Below are positions 1 through 11,470 of a stretch of DNA of 64,000 nucleotides, in pieces. Source of the DNA: Selaginella tamariscina (Eukaryota > Streptophyta > Lycopodiopsida > Selaginellales > Selaginellaceae); assembly GCA_003024785.1 (NCBI GenBank), contig PUQB01000119.1:266103-330102 (forward strand), given 5' to 3'. The notes beneath the pieces are model-generated. The model did no database searches. It saw only the letters and a list, made by a program, of their open reading frames with translations, and was not told the DNA's origin. Position numbers and translations under genes: made by a program. How positions within the stretch are numbered: position 1 is the first letter of the stretch; each line of letters opens with the position of its first letter.

Positions 1-40
1 TATGTATAACACTCACTCCTCTCATACATAAACACCAACC

Positions 41-57
41 CTAAACCCTAAACCCTA
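41..57 (+). repeat. Interstitial telomere-like tract (CCCTAAA)n
   Basis: About two and a half tandem CCCTAAA units, the plant telomere repeat on its C-rich strand. A longer equivalent occurs in the second duplication copy at 11441-11470. The same flank (TGTAACACATTGAATTTACA...) follows both, so the tract was carried by the duplication and is not a chromosome end here. Confidence 0.85.
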
Positions 58-59
58 TG

Positions 60-804
60 TAACACATTGAATTTACATGTAATATGTATGTATGTCTGTG
101 TGTATACACGTGTGTATGTATATGTGTGTACTAATATATGCAATGTGTATGAATTTAATTTGTTAACAACACTTCTCTCTTCATACATACACACCATGCA
201 TGATCCATGTAAATATGTACTGTCTCTCTTCTCTCAAACATACACACCATGCATGATCCATAATATGTATTGTCACTCTTCTCTCATACATACACACCTA
301 CATATGATCATGTACTCTGTCTCTCTAATATTAATATGTACTAATATGTATGTATGTCTATGTGTATAATACTATGTGTGATATATGTATCGCTGCACGT
401 GAAACTTTAACACTCTCATGGACATACACGTGTTAACCCTTGCATGATATTTATTTTTGGGGTGTATGTGATACACCCACGCACACGCACATGCTGATAA
501 TATAATAAAATATTCGTTTAGGGCAAATCTATAGTTTATTCTTTTTAGAGTTTAAGTATATTCTTAGAAGGAATATTTGATTAAGGTTAATATATATTCT
601 ATTCCTTTTAAGGTTTAAGTATATTCCTAGGGTTTGTAAAGCGCGCGGCGGCGGGTGTGAAATTTCCTTCTCTCTCACATAGGTGAGATCTCTCTCTCTC
701 TCTCACACGCACACTCCTCTGAGTTTATTTATTTATTTTTATTCACATATATTTATATGTGTGTGTATCTTAATAATATAATTTAGATCTCTATCTCACG
801 CACA

Positions 805-859
<55 letters not shown>

Positions 860-1290
860 CCTTCTTTCTCTCTCTTCTCTATAGATCTCTATCTCTCGCA
901 CACACACGCACACTCGTACACACACACACCACACACACACACACACACACAATAATATATATATATATATATATACACATATATATATGTGTGTGTGTGT
1001 GTATCTGTATGACTTTATTTGTTTCACACACACATACACACGAATACATATACACAACAATATATACCTATGTACATATATACATACATATATATATATG
1101 TACTAGTATTTGTATAATTTTATTTATTTATCTATCTCTCGCACACACACGCACACTCCTGTATATACAATACATATACATATATATGTGTGTGTGTGTA
1201 TCTGTATAATTTTATCTGATTTGTCTACCTCTGGCACACACACGCACTCTCCTACACACACATATACATACATATATATTATATACATAC

Positions 1291-1350
<60 letters not shown>

Positions 1351-1383
1351 ATATATATATATCTGTGTGTGTGTGTGTGTGTA
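60..1383. repeat. Low-complexity TG/CA, TA and TCTC DNA
   Basis: No gene seen. The stretch is dominated by tracts of CA, TG, TA and TC dinucleotides, for example (CA)n near 811-848, (CA)n near 916-950 and (TA)n near 1293-1362. Apparent open frames here translate to YIYIYI or CVCVCV and are artefacts of the repeats. A homologous block is at about 11470-12817. Confidence 0.85.
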
Positions 1384-2377
1384 GCGGTGGGATTAATCCC
1401 GCCGTTATATGGTGAGACGTGTTGGTAGCGGCGGGATTAATCCCGCCGCAATATGGTTAGCCCCTCGGCGGCGGATTAATCCTGCTGCTCATTCGTTACC
1501 CTCATGAGCGGCGGGATTAATCCCGCTGCCATTTCAAGCAGGTTATTCGGTTAGCCAAATGAGCGGCGGGATTAATCCCACCGCAGGTCCGAGTGAAGGC
1601 CGGCGGCGAGATTAATCCCACCGCTTAATCCCGCCGCACAGGGTCCGAGTGAAGGCCTGGCGGCGGATTAATCCCGCGCGTACGCATGCCCTGCGCGGAA
1701 TCGGGCGGGATTTATCCCGCCGCCATTGGCCTGCCTGAAGGGCCTAGGCGGCGGGATTAATCCCGGATTTCGCACAGGGCATTGGCGTTCGGCGGGATTA
1801 ATCCCGCCGACTAAGGCCCGAGTGAAGGGCCTGGGCGGGATTAATCCCCGCGTACGCATGCCCTGCGCGGAATCGGGCGGGATTTATCCCGCCGCCAAAG
1901 GCCTCTGAAGGGCCTAGGCGGCGGGATTAATCCCGCCCGATTCCGCGAGGGAATTGGCGTCCGGCGGGATTAATCCCGCCGAGTAGGGCCCGGCGGCGGG
2001 ATTAATCCCGCCGAGCCTTCAATGCCTGTTGGAGGAATGAATCCCGCCACCCTTCCTTTTTTCTCCATTGGTGAGTCGGACCAATCCCAAACGTTTCTGT
2101 CTGAGACGTAGAAGGTTTACAACATACCAATGGAGAGAACTGGGAAGGGTGGCGAAATTCATTTAACCATCCCTTACATGGTGGGCGAGATTAATCCCGC
2201 CTCCTTTCTGGAGTCACTGAAGGGGTGTGAAATAAATCCTGCCAGTTCTCTCTGAGACCGAGAAGGGTGGCAAGATTAATTCCGCACTCCCGTTCAAGGC
2301 CTCCAGAAAGGTGGCGAGATTAATCCCGCCCACTCTTTCAGGAGGCATTGAAGGGGTGGCGAGATTAATCCCGCCGC
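1384..2377. repeat. Palindrome array 1 (GGCGGGATTAATCCCGCC, about 20 units)
   Basis: About twenty exact or mutated copies of a perfect palindrome, core GGGATTAATCCC flanked by GGC/GCC and often extended to a 22-base GCGGC...GCCGC form. Unit starts such as 1428, 1467, 1508 and 1703, 1747, 1790, 1830, 1875, 1917, 1962 are mostly 39-45 bases apart. Spacers contain their own partly symmetric GGGCCT/AGGCCT elements, giving a higher-order repeat of about 170-180 bases. The array is GC- and CpG-rich in an AT-rich neighbourhood. Decayed units often show G to A or C to T changes (gcGAGATTAATCCC, ATTAATTCC). It ends about 340 bases upstream of the predicted start of the gene at 2718. It does not code for protein: because the unit is palindromic, it yields GGINPA/GLIPP peptides on both strands. 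Confidence 0.95.
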
Positions 2378-2489
2378 ACCTTCCATGTGAATATATATGT
2401 GTATTAGTATATATAAGTTGCATATCTCATTTTATTTACTTTTATCATCTTATCATAATATTTCGAGTAAAAGCTAGGAATCTATGTAA

Positions 2490-2576
2490 AACTGTCCAGA
2501 GCTCACATTTGTGGTGGTTCTAAAACGAAATGTTATCTTTCTTTTGCACTAGCACAAATGTGAGCTTTGGACAGTT
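2490..2576. other. 24-bp inverted repeat (hairpin) upstream of the ParB-like gene
   Basis: Arms 2490-2513 and 2553-2576 match in 23 of 24 positions as an inverted repeat, with a loop of about 39 bases. The arms read AACTGTCCAGAGCTCACATT and onward. The same foldback is kept in the second duplication copy (13987-14071). It could be a transcribed stem-loop such as a miRNA-like precursor, or the terminal repeats of a small MITE. The sequence alone does not decide. Confidence 0.75.
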
Positions 2577-2717
2577 AATTCCGTCACTTCTCTCTGTGTA
2601 TTATTTTTGTATATTCGGGTTTATACAAGTGTGTGTGCGTTTTTATATGATTTGTATTCATAGTGTATTATTTTGCAGAAGGACGATTTAATTAAACAAG
2701 GAGATCGAGTCATTAGT

Positions 2718-5700
2718 ATGGAGTCGTCGTCAAATTCTGGGTAAGAATTAAAATAAAATCTGTTATACTCGGATATGTGCTTGAACTAATCATTTTTGTA
2801 TTCAGATGTGGAATTGAGGTGACATTAAAGACGAGAGCAGGAGAAGAGATGGGCAGGGGGATTCTGGAATCAACTTGGCCATATTTCAAACTAAACGGGA
2901 AGCGCATTGGAACAACCATGGTTGCTGTCAAACTAACCTCTGTCACATCGCATGGACAAGCAAAACAATGGAAAGTGGGTGTGCTAGTCAAGCATCCGAA
3001 AGCATGCTGCGAACCCAGATTGACGATGCTCGACATATGCCTTGTTCCATCCAATGTCACGTTCTCGGATCCAGAGGTCGCCAGTTACAACATTAATTTC
3101 GGGTGGTTTTGTCGACTTGTGGATAATGACGTTCACGTGTTCACTAATGATGTTGACCTTGGAGTTCTTCTTCAACTCAACGAAAGCCCATCTATGGAGG
3201 GGATCCATCTGGATGTCTACTTCGAAGATCTTCAGACTCATCGAGTAGGTGTATTGTCAGGAGATTGCTTCACAATACAGAAAATCACAAGTGGAGCAAT
3301 CTTCCCTCTTCACATTGAAGAAGAACACAGCGACATCATAAGGAGATTGAGAGGGTGGCTTGGTCTCAGGTTCTTTACAGATCACGTTCAATTTGCTTAG
3401 AATTTCGGGAGCTGGAAGAGTGTGCCGAGAACATTAGAACAGCATCAATCGGGGATCACACATGTTGATTCGGATCGTAGAAGAAAATTCGTTTTGTCAG
3501 CTGCACCTGTGGCGTCCCATGCTGCAATAAGCCACAAGGAAATGATGTTGGATGATAGGATTTACAGTGTAGGGTTAAGTATTGCAGCGTCAACCCAAAC
3601 TTCAATTACAGGCCACTCAATCAGGAACGTGTAGCTGAGCTCATGGAGAAGATGAAGGACGACAATTCTTACACCGTTCCACATAATGCTGTTTTGTGCG
3701 CATACTACGAGAGAAAAAAGGCGCTGACAAAGTGTGGATCACAACACCGGAACAAATGAGGAAGGTTCAGACGGAGAATAGAAAATCATCAAGTACTACA
3801 TCATTAGTGGCCAGCACACAATAACGGCAGCCCAACGACTTCTCGACGAACACAACAAAGGAACGATGGCACAAAACTTTTCGAGCATACTCGTGAGAAG
3901 CTGACGAAAAGATCAGCGTTTTTAGCAAAGCCGAATCTCACAATCGAGTACCATAAGTTATCGACAGAATGGGACGCTGCAGACACCAACCACTACAACA
4001 GCAAAATATGGGAATCTCTTTCAACGACCACAAAGAGCCGTGTGGGAATCTCTTCAGCGACCACAAAGAGCTACCGCAGGGAATACACAATCTGCGGATT
4101 ACCGGGTAAGCAAATTGTTTGGGGCGGATTTATCTCGCCGGTATATTAATCTGTCTTTTTTTTCAGAGAGTTGAAGAAATTGTAGCAGTTGATTTTGCCC
4201 AGGTGGGCGGGAAGGAACATCCTTTTTGATGATGTTGATTTCTTGTCCCGAGGATAGGATCTTTGCCAAATGGTTGGGGATTATGGAATCCTTTGCAAAA
4301 GGAACACTGAAGAAGAAGCAAACAAGTGAAGTGGAGCCCTCAAAGAAGTCTGCAAAGAAACCCAGTAAGAACCGAAGGTTAAGTCTGTTCAATCTATAAA
4401 GGATGTAGACAACGATTTTCAAGCTCATATGGTTGAAGCCTTTAAATGGAACAACGATGGAGGAGATGGAAGTCTTGGCTAATTTGGTGATTGATGAGAA
4501 ATTACAGATTAACAACAGCAGCCCCACCTCTCCTTTTCATCTCAAGGCAATGGAGTTGAAGACGGTCAGGCACTTCAAGGAGTGGTTAGGAATACACTAC
4601 CATAAACTGGGTTGGACTTCGGCTTCAACATACGAAGAGGTCAGCAAATATTTGCATGTGACAAATGATGATATGCTGTCGAATGGGTTGAATCAATCGA
4701 AGATCTGGCAAGAATCTATTGCACGCCACTGAAGGAGAACATTGCGATGACGCCTTCTCTTGGCAGTCCTTCAGCAGCGAGAACCAAGTTGAACCTTATA
4801 AAGGAGGATGCTACGAATCACGACAAGCCCTACAGATGTTTGTTGTTGGATTCGGAGACTTTATGGGGTACCATCACTCCTTGTAGGAAACCGTTTCAAT
4901 TGTTCGTGATGGATCGGCGGGTGTCAAAAAATCCTTCGACAGACAGGACATTAGAGGATTTGGTGGAGAAACTTAGCCGTGCAAGCATGTACAAAGAAGG
5001 TATTTATTATTGAATTCATACTTGCACTCTTGACTGATACCTATGTTTTCAGGTATTTATTTCTTGATTCTTGCTCATGTCATCGATACTTTGCCTTCGC
5101 CTTTGCCAAGAGGAATAAATCGTTGGACAGGATTTTATATGAATGATGCTAATCCGAAGTGCATTGATTCGGTTGTTCACTTGGTTGTTAGGAATGCACA
5201 AACAGTTTCAAACTTCCAAATGACTGGACAGGTATCTGTTTGCACTCCAACGGCCCTGAACCTCCATCCGATACACCGATAGCTGAGAGTGACATATTCG
5301 GCAATGTACGTTATCCAAACATCACAAGTCAAGCGGCACGGAGCATCGTCAACTTGATCAGGGGTCCTCACAATGATGCGTGGGTTTTTGACTACTGCAC
5401 TAGGGGGTCCGTCTTGAAGGAGTGTTACCTTTGGGATACATGTGTGTTTGCCGTTGAAACGATGGTTGAGGACCTGAACAAGTGGATAGATAGGTTCTCA
5501 ACTGACTATCCCAACAACCCATACAGGAGTATTTGAGAAAGTTCCCTTCCGATAAGTGCGATAGTTTTGAAGACGAATCTAGTTCAATGTCGGAGTCTAA
5601 GGACGAACTTCAATCAGATATTAGACCGGAAGTTATCTCGAGGAGTACAGAACATTCAACACTCCATTACCCATGGAAACATCAATAGAAGATACAGAGA

Positions 5701-6057
5701 TCATGAACCATCTCACAAGTGGCTTAGACCTTCTTCGCCTCACTCAAAAGGTAATAGCAAAGAAGAATTGTTAATGAGTTCTTAGAGTGACAAATAGTTT
5801 AAATGAGTGTAACATAAGGCATTTTTGTATATTTTGTTTATATTTGTACAGAAATAAATTCTCAAGGATTAATGAAGCTTTTAGTTCAAACATGGGTCAC
5901 ACATTAACAAGGTAAATAATATACCTTGATAATTTTAAAAGTCAGCTAATTATCATTTTGCAGATGTAATGAAACAGTTGAGAACATGGATTTTCAGCAT
6001 TGGCATGAGGTAAGAGAGGGGTTTGGCGAAAATTTCTTGTGCCACATGTCAGAATGA
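2718..6057 (+). pseudogene. ParB-like / methyltransferase-like multi-exon gene, copy 1 (frameshifted)
   Basis: Damaged twin of the gene at 14212. The same start codon (MESSSNSG), the same first intron (GT after TCTGG, AG before the CGIEVTLK exon) and the same later exons are present, but the frame breaks more often. It breaks near 3240-3400, around 3650-3740, inside the Lys-rich linker (about 4360-4440) and near 4680-4740. The ParB-like motif ending in YIISGQHTITAAQ lies about 3795-3845. The methyltransferase-like FVMDRR segment is near 4905-4920, and the WVFDYCTRGS glycine-loop segment near 5382-5410. In this copy the stretch from SNGPEPPSDTP to the glycine loop is in one open frame, which helps place the frame for copy 2. 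The final acidic and short exons end at a stop at 6055-6057. As written it cannot make the full product. Assembly indels are an alternative explanation. Confidence 0.6.
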
Positions 6058-6098
6058 CAGAGTTCATGCAGGAAATGGATAATAATGCAGCTCAAAAA

Positions 6099-6810
6099 TG
6101 CATGTTGTAACTAAAATGGGCATGGCTATAGTCCCATTTCCAGCAATTTTAGCTATTTAATTAGCATTTTCTAATATTAAAGGAATATTCTTTAGAATAT
6201 ATGTTTGAAAACAGAATATTCTTTAGAATATTCTATTTTGTATTCGACCCTTTAATAAATTATAGCATTCATTGAACAAAAATTAATAACATTATAAAAG
6301 TAGAAGGTATTAAATTATATAATATATTGCCTAATATAATAATTTAGGAAGAACATAAGAGGTACATTATATAAATATTGATGTTGTTATTAAAATATTA
6401 ATATTTAAATATAACATTATTAATTAAAAATTTGTAGTATATATATAATATACAAAATCCTATAATAATATAGTCAATCTTCCATATCGTTTTTTAAATT
6501 TATATAGTTAAGCAAACAATTTGGTACTATTATTAAAGAGTTTATAATAATTATGAATATTAAATATATGATATTTTATAATTTTGTAATTGCTTTAAGC
6601 TTCAGAAAACATACATTTCCTTGCAGTTTTGTTAATTGTAACTTTATCAACGCTTCTTGACATCCACCCATATTGAATGGATTTAACATTTATAAACATG
6701 CTGGGTCTTTTTTATTGGGAGACCACTCATGCTCTGATGGCCGTAACTTGTACTACATAATAGGTATACATCTCGTATAGAGAAAAAGAATTGTAGCACA
6801 AGGTGACTAA
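6099..6810. other. AT-rich intergenic DNA, no gene seen
   Basis: Strongly AT-rich sequence between the end of the duplicated block and a broken transposon gene. It contains repeated AATATTC motifs (about 6170-6235). I see no open frame, RNA gene or clear terminal repeat. Confidence 0.6.
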
Positions 6811-8850
6811 CTAAAGAATCACTCCCTCTTTTATATACTCCTTGAGAAATTTTTTGAAGTCTTGCACCTCAGTCACAAGCAAAGCACAACTTTTTTTGGA
6901 GATGCAGTTTTCAAAAAGATTCATCATATGCGATAAGGTAAGTGCACTTGTCCTTTTTGTAGAGTTGGAGACCTTGTTGAAGAACGCATCAATATCTTCA
7001 TGAGTGTGACCAACCATAAGAAAACTGAGCGTGATTGTCTCAAACACACCTTTGGCAACAAGCATTGACAAGTATGCTAGCACATATCTAGAAAATAATA
7101 AAAGTAAGTATGAGCTTGAGAAACCCTTAAGTAAAATGATTTACCTATTTTTGTTCTCGCCTGCACAATTATCCATCTGTAAAAGCAAATGACGAGGAAG
7201 CTTATTTGATGTTGAGGACACATGTACACTATTTGAGCTAGATCCCTCCACTGAACCTGAACTCTCAACAGGGACATCTGTTTTTTGTGCAGGCTGCTGA
7301 CAATGCCTCTCATATTCCCAAGTAGCCTTAAGTGCAGACGTGTTCATGAGAGCATTATGTAAAGGTTGAACGTGTTGTTTCTTCACTTTGAGATCACTAA
7401 TAGGACTTGTCTGTGAGTGGGCTTCAAGGTTTCTGAAACACATGGCCAACGACCCAATAGTGAAATTGGAGTCGCTAGACCAATGTGGAAGTGAAAAGTG
7501 TCCATATGATTCACAACCGTGTCCATGTGTTAGCACACATGTCAATGAAATCGGAAAGTTTCATGACATTTCCAAGGCACTTTGGTGTTGCAACGAGCTT
7601 TGTAATGCTGGTCTTTGAATGATCCATCTTGTTATGGATCAAGCACATGGTACTCTGATGGGCGTGACACAGAAAGCATGCGGTGTGCATAGTACTGAGA
7701 CCGGCAAGTTTGTTGTGCAATCGTGTGGGCCTCCATCTTCTTTTGAATGGCAGTGATCTCCACCAAGGTTTTTGCACAAGCCTCTGCAGCCTTCAATGAT
7801 GTACAGTGTCACACTTGGAAAAGCTAGAGTGTTTTGCAATCTTCACATCCTTAAAATGAGTATTCCATATGTTGTTGAAGGTACCATGCAGATTGCTTGC
7901 AGACCCATCAAATTGAGGCACTTGTTCACATGTTCACACAGCTTCAATTGAGTGTAGATTGAAGGCAAAACCTTGAGATTTTCCCTGATCCCTGCATTTG
8001 TGGTTCGGCATTTGTGAGGCATCCTGTCTGCATTTGCTTCCACAAAAGCCTTGAGTATCTCTATGGCTGCCATAATGTGAGAGTGGGTTTTGACCAAGCG
8101 AGTGTTCCCATGTACTGAGGTTCGCGCTCCATCTAGCCACTCATCCCTCCAACGGTAGAACGTGGTCTTTGGGATCCCGTATATACTGTACCAAGCTTTG
8201 AAGCAGATGGCCACCTTATTAAATACCATGGATGTACTCTGATAACCTGTGTCCGAGGTCATTCCATCAATACACCCAGTTAGTGCTGCATATACAAACT
8301 CATGCCTTTGCTTTTGGGTGAGCGTACGAAAGACATGTCTATATTGGGTAATTTCATTCCGGTCTGCCATCTGACAACACTTTTTCTTGCAAAGTCAATC
8401 GTGGAAATGCTCATAACACTTTCGAAGATGTAGGATCCATCTTCACCCTCTTGCTGAAACATGCAAGGGAAGATCTGCAACCCATGAATCGCCTTTTTCT
8501 TACAATAGGACCAATGCAAGGAACCTCTTCAAATAAAGTTGTTCTTCCGGGTTGTTATTATTGAAATCCAACCCAAATATATTGAACCATCTTGCCGTCT
8601 TAATTCAGATGTTTGCCACCTCACGAGGGATCCAGGATGCAAAGTGCCATTAGGTGAAACCTCTATCACAACTAACACCCACGAAGTCGGACCTTAGTTT
8701 CTCTTCTGACACTGCTTTTGGATTTATAGCTGTGATGATGCCTCTCCCAACCTCAATCTCATGAAGAAAGAGAATCACCTCATCCATCACAACAGGCAAG
8801 CCATCATCTGAAAAACTCTGCGTGTTGTGTATATTCTATGTCAAGACTTC
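6811..8850 (-). pseudogene. DUF7869-type transposon protein, fragmented
   Basis: Minus-strand remains of one protein, read from high to low coordinates. A segment with FYRWRDEWLDGARTSVHGN (about 8110-8170) matches the upstream domain usual in these proteins. A CHAHQSTMCLIHNKMDHSKT segment follows (about 7590-7690), then LTHGHGCESYGHF (about 7505-7535). The hallmark LLLQMDNCAGENKNR (about 7140-7185) is followed, after an intron-like gap or frameshift, by YVLAYLSMLVAKGVFE and VGHTHEDIDAFF (about 6960-7085). The DNC...NKNR and GHTHEDID blocks are the signature of the DUF7869 family, found in many eukaryotic mobile elements with an RNase H-like fold. Several frameshifts and stops separate the pieces, so it is not functional as assembled. 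I did not find terminal repeats. Confidence 0.75.
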
Positions 8851-9204
8851 ATCCAAATTCACAATACAGGAGAACCCTCCTCAAATTCCATTCCCGGAAC
8901 CTCAACATGCTTGAAAATGGTGTTCACCATACGTACACACAAGATCCTTGGGCAATATTGTGACATGATGCATTATCATTCGAACTTCCACAGTTCCAGT
9001 GCCAACTATCTCGTTGTTCCGAAGAAGACATATTTTATTTCCAGTATTATACATATTGTCCTGCACATAAATAATTGTGTTATTTATGATATCTGTTTAT
9101 GCAATATTTTAAGAAATCATAACTGCGGTTGCTTAATAATATGCATGTGCAATAATACATAATTATGTATAAAGATAATATCTCATGCTTTATTAATACA
9201 ACTG
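8851..9204. other. AT-rich spacer, no gene seen
   Basis: Spacer between the broken transposon gene and palindrome array 2. Nothing beyond AT-rich sequence is recognisable. Confidence 0.5.
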
Positions 9205-9917
9205 ATGGGCGGGATTAATTCCGCCACAAGTCCATCCAACGAGGAACGATGGACGGGATTAATCCCGCCGATTCTTCCTCGCGAGAGGGAATTGTCGGCG
9301 GGATTAATCCCGCCAATGGTACTTCCTCGTCTGAGAGAGGCAGCGGGATTAATCCCGCCGCGGACTCCCTCCGACGAGGAAGTACGGTGGGATTAATCCG
9401 CCGCTTCTTCCTCGGGGAGGGAATCAGCGGCGGGATTAATCCCGCCGCAAATCCCTCCGATGAGGAAGAGGGGGCGGGATTAATCCCGCCCACAACACTG
9501 ACGAAGGAGAATAGGCGGCGGGATTAATCCCGCCCACAATTCTCTTCGAAATTATGATTTTAAAGAAATTCGGGATGAATCCTGCCCACAAATATTTAAA
9601 ATAGGAATGTGATGGTGAGATTAATTCTACCACACCTTCTCTGCCTCCTAAATGGATGGCGAGATTAATCCCGTAGATAACTTTTTTCAATAAATTCAAG
9701 TATCTCTTTATCAGTTGAGAGAGTTATCGGCGGGATTAATCCCGCTGCTTTTCTTAAGAGGCGGAGAAGCATTGCCCGGACTAATTCTCATAGCTTCAAA
9801 GAGTGTGGCGGGATTAATTCGCCACCTCTTCAAAGAGGTGAAAAAAATGGCCGGATTAATCCTGCCGCCCCAGCTAACGAAAATATTAAGTAGAAGTATA
9901 TTTAAACGGGATAAATC
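9205..9917. repeat. Palindrome array 2 (same core, different spacers)
   Basis: Sixteen or so copies of GGCGGGATTAATCCCGCC or decayed forms. Unit starts near 9208, 9251, 9295, 9342, 9386, 9426, 9471 and 9514 are 40-47 bases apart. The core is that of arrays 1 and 3, but the spacers differ: they carry CTTCCTCG/CGAGGAAG elements that are partly symmetric themselves, for example TTCCTCGCGAGAGGGAA. Units at the high-coordinate end (about 9570-9917) are decayed. No ParB-like gene copy sits next to this array; its neighbour is the broken DUF7869 gene. Confidence 0.93.
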
Positions 9918-9959
9918 CCTAACAGAATATATTGTAATCCTAATGCATTCCTAAATCCC

Positions 9960-11389
9960 TAAATTCTAAAATTTAAGAGAGAATGTAAGAGAGTGAATCG
10001 TTATAAAATATATTTAAATTTGTTTATAATACTTACTTGTAAACAGCACTAAAGGCGCCGTGCTTTCCTATAACAATAGCGCACCCAATTTAATGTCGCT
10101 CCGAGCTGATCACTAAGAAGAAAAAGAAAATCTGAAGAGTGAAAAAAGAAATAAATAAACCCTTGCCGGAGAAAGAATCAGATTTGAATTTGAGTGGGAA
10201 ATTAAATGCATTTTCAATTTACATGTTAGACTGACAATACTTATGTCAGAATTTCAAAATTTTTGAAATAACAAAAAGAAAATTTAAGATGAGTTGAAAT
10301 AAATAACCGACAGTCTGACATATATCTCTCCAATTCCAATAAGTGTTTTAAAATTGCATTTAATGTTATTCAATGCTTTAAGTTGTTTAATATTACGAAA
10401 TTTTTGTAATTGTTCTACATTCTTAATATTCAAGTATATATTATTGAGTTTATATATATATATATACACTAATACAATAAATAAATTGATATATTATTAT
10501 GTATCATTTAAAATATAATTCATAGTCTGTTATTATTATTATTTTCTTAATTACTCGAGTAATTAATTTACATTTCTACTATTAATGGATATTCTTTGTT
10601 ATTTTCTTAATATTGAAAGAATATTCCAATATTAAACATGATTATCATAATTAAATTAGTCTTATTCTTAATTATCTCAATAATTATTCTACATTTGTAT
10701 ATATTAATGGGATTTTCTCAATTAATTTCTTATTATTTCAAGAATATTCTAGTGTTAAACCTTATTATCAATATTAAATTAATATATATTATAAAACTAT
10801 ATTGGCTATATATTAGATAAATCATATATTATTATGTATAATTTAAAATGTTTCATAGTGTGTATATTAATATTATTTCTTAATTATTCGATGTTTGTTT
10901 TGCACATATATATAAACACAATCATAAATTTATATATACATGTGCACACGCATTAGAAGCACTTACAGAGACACATATGCACACACATGCACATTGCCCT
11001 AAACCAAACTTGAGAAATTAATATTTTGCTTCTTTATTGAAAAACATCATGTTCAACGCATGTATGATCTATATGTACTCAGTGTGTGTGTATGTAACAC
11101 ATTGAATTTACACATGTAATATATATGTATGTCTGTGTGTATACACGTGTTTATGTATATATGTGTAATAATATAATATATGCAATGTGTACGATTTTCA
11201 TTTGTTAACACTCTATCTCTTCTTTCATACATACATAGTGTCACCATGCATAATCCCTTCTCTCATACATACACACCATGCATGATCATGATCCATAATA
11301 TGTAGCCTGTCTCTTTCTCATACATACACACCATGCATGATCCATAATATGTACTGATGTTACATATTATGTAATATGTATAATGTATA
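9960..11389. other. AT-rich intergenic DNA with partial repeat of the duplication edge
   Basis: No gene supported. From about 10200 to 10900 the sequence is very AT-rich with AATATTC-type motifs like those at 6170-6235. From about 11040 to 11230 there is an extra partial copy of the TGTAACACATTGAATTTACA... block that also follows the telomere-like tracts, so the duplication edge itself is locally repeated. Confidence 0.6.
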
Positions 11390-11440
11390 TCTGTATAACA
11401 CTCACTCCTCTCATACATAAACACCATGCATGATCCATCC

Positions 11441-11470
11441 TAACCCTAAACCCTAAACCCTAAACCCTAT
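11441..11470 (+). repeat. Interstitial telomere-like tract
   Basis: Four CCCTAAA-type units in a row, preceded by a CCTAACC variant. This is the plant telomere motif within the chromosome interior, in the same place as the shorter tract at 41-57 of the other duplication copy. Confidence 0.9.

Larger units (their letters stand above)
1..6098. repeat. Segmental duplication, copy 1 (direct repeat of about 11.39-17.6 kb)
   Basis: This stretch and about 11390-17615 follow the same order: telomere-like tract, TG/CA-rich low complexity, palindrome array, foldback, multi-exon gene. Long blocks are near-identical and differ by scattered substitutions and 1-3 base indels. The copies stop matching right after a shared 'gcagctcaaaa' (6098 here, 17615 in copy 2), which marks the downstream breakpoint. 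The upstream breakpoint appears to lie before the window start. The offset is about 11.4-11.5 kb. Copy 1 is the more damaged of the two in its coding part. Confidence 0.93.

Noticed and set aside
40-60. True chromosome end at the window start
   Set aside because: Only a few CCCTAAA units are present. Sequence continues on both sides, and the same tract recurs internally at 11441.
791-1415. Several open frames rich in YIYI, CVCV or HTHT
   Set aside because: They are translations of TA, TG and CA microsatellites. The same applies to frames at about 12075-12706, 36738-36923, 51715-52109 and 58173-58444.
1668-1908. Open frames on both strands coding GGINPA / GLIPP repeats in the palindrome arrays
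   Set aside because: The palindromic unit gives the same peptides on both strands and in several frames. Frames stay open because the unit lacks stops, not because of coding selection.
1384-2377. CRISPR array
   Set aside because: Regular repeats and spacers look similar at first, but the repeat is a full palindrome, spacers recur as families and are partly symmetric, and the DNA is eukaryotic with introns. No cas genes.
2713-3060. Minus-strand frame opposite the first exons of the ParB-like gene (also 14207-14557)
   Set aside because: It is the shadow of the plus-strand exon, which has better splice sites and the conserved features.
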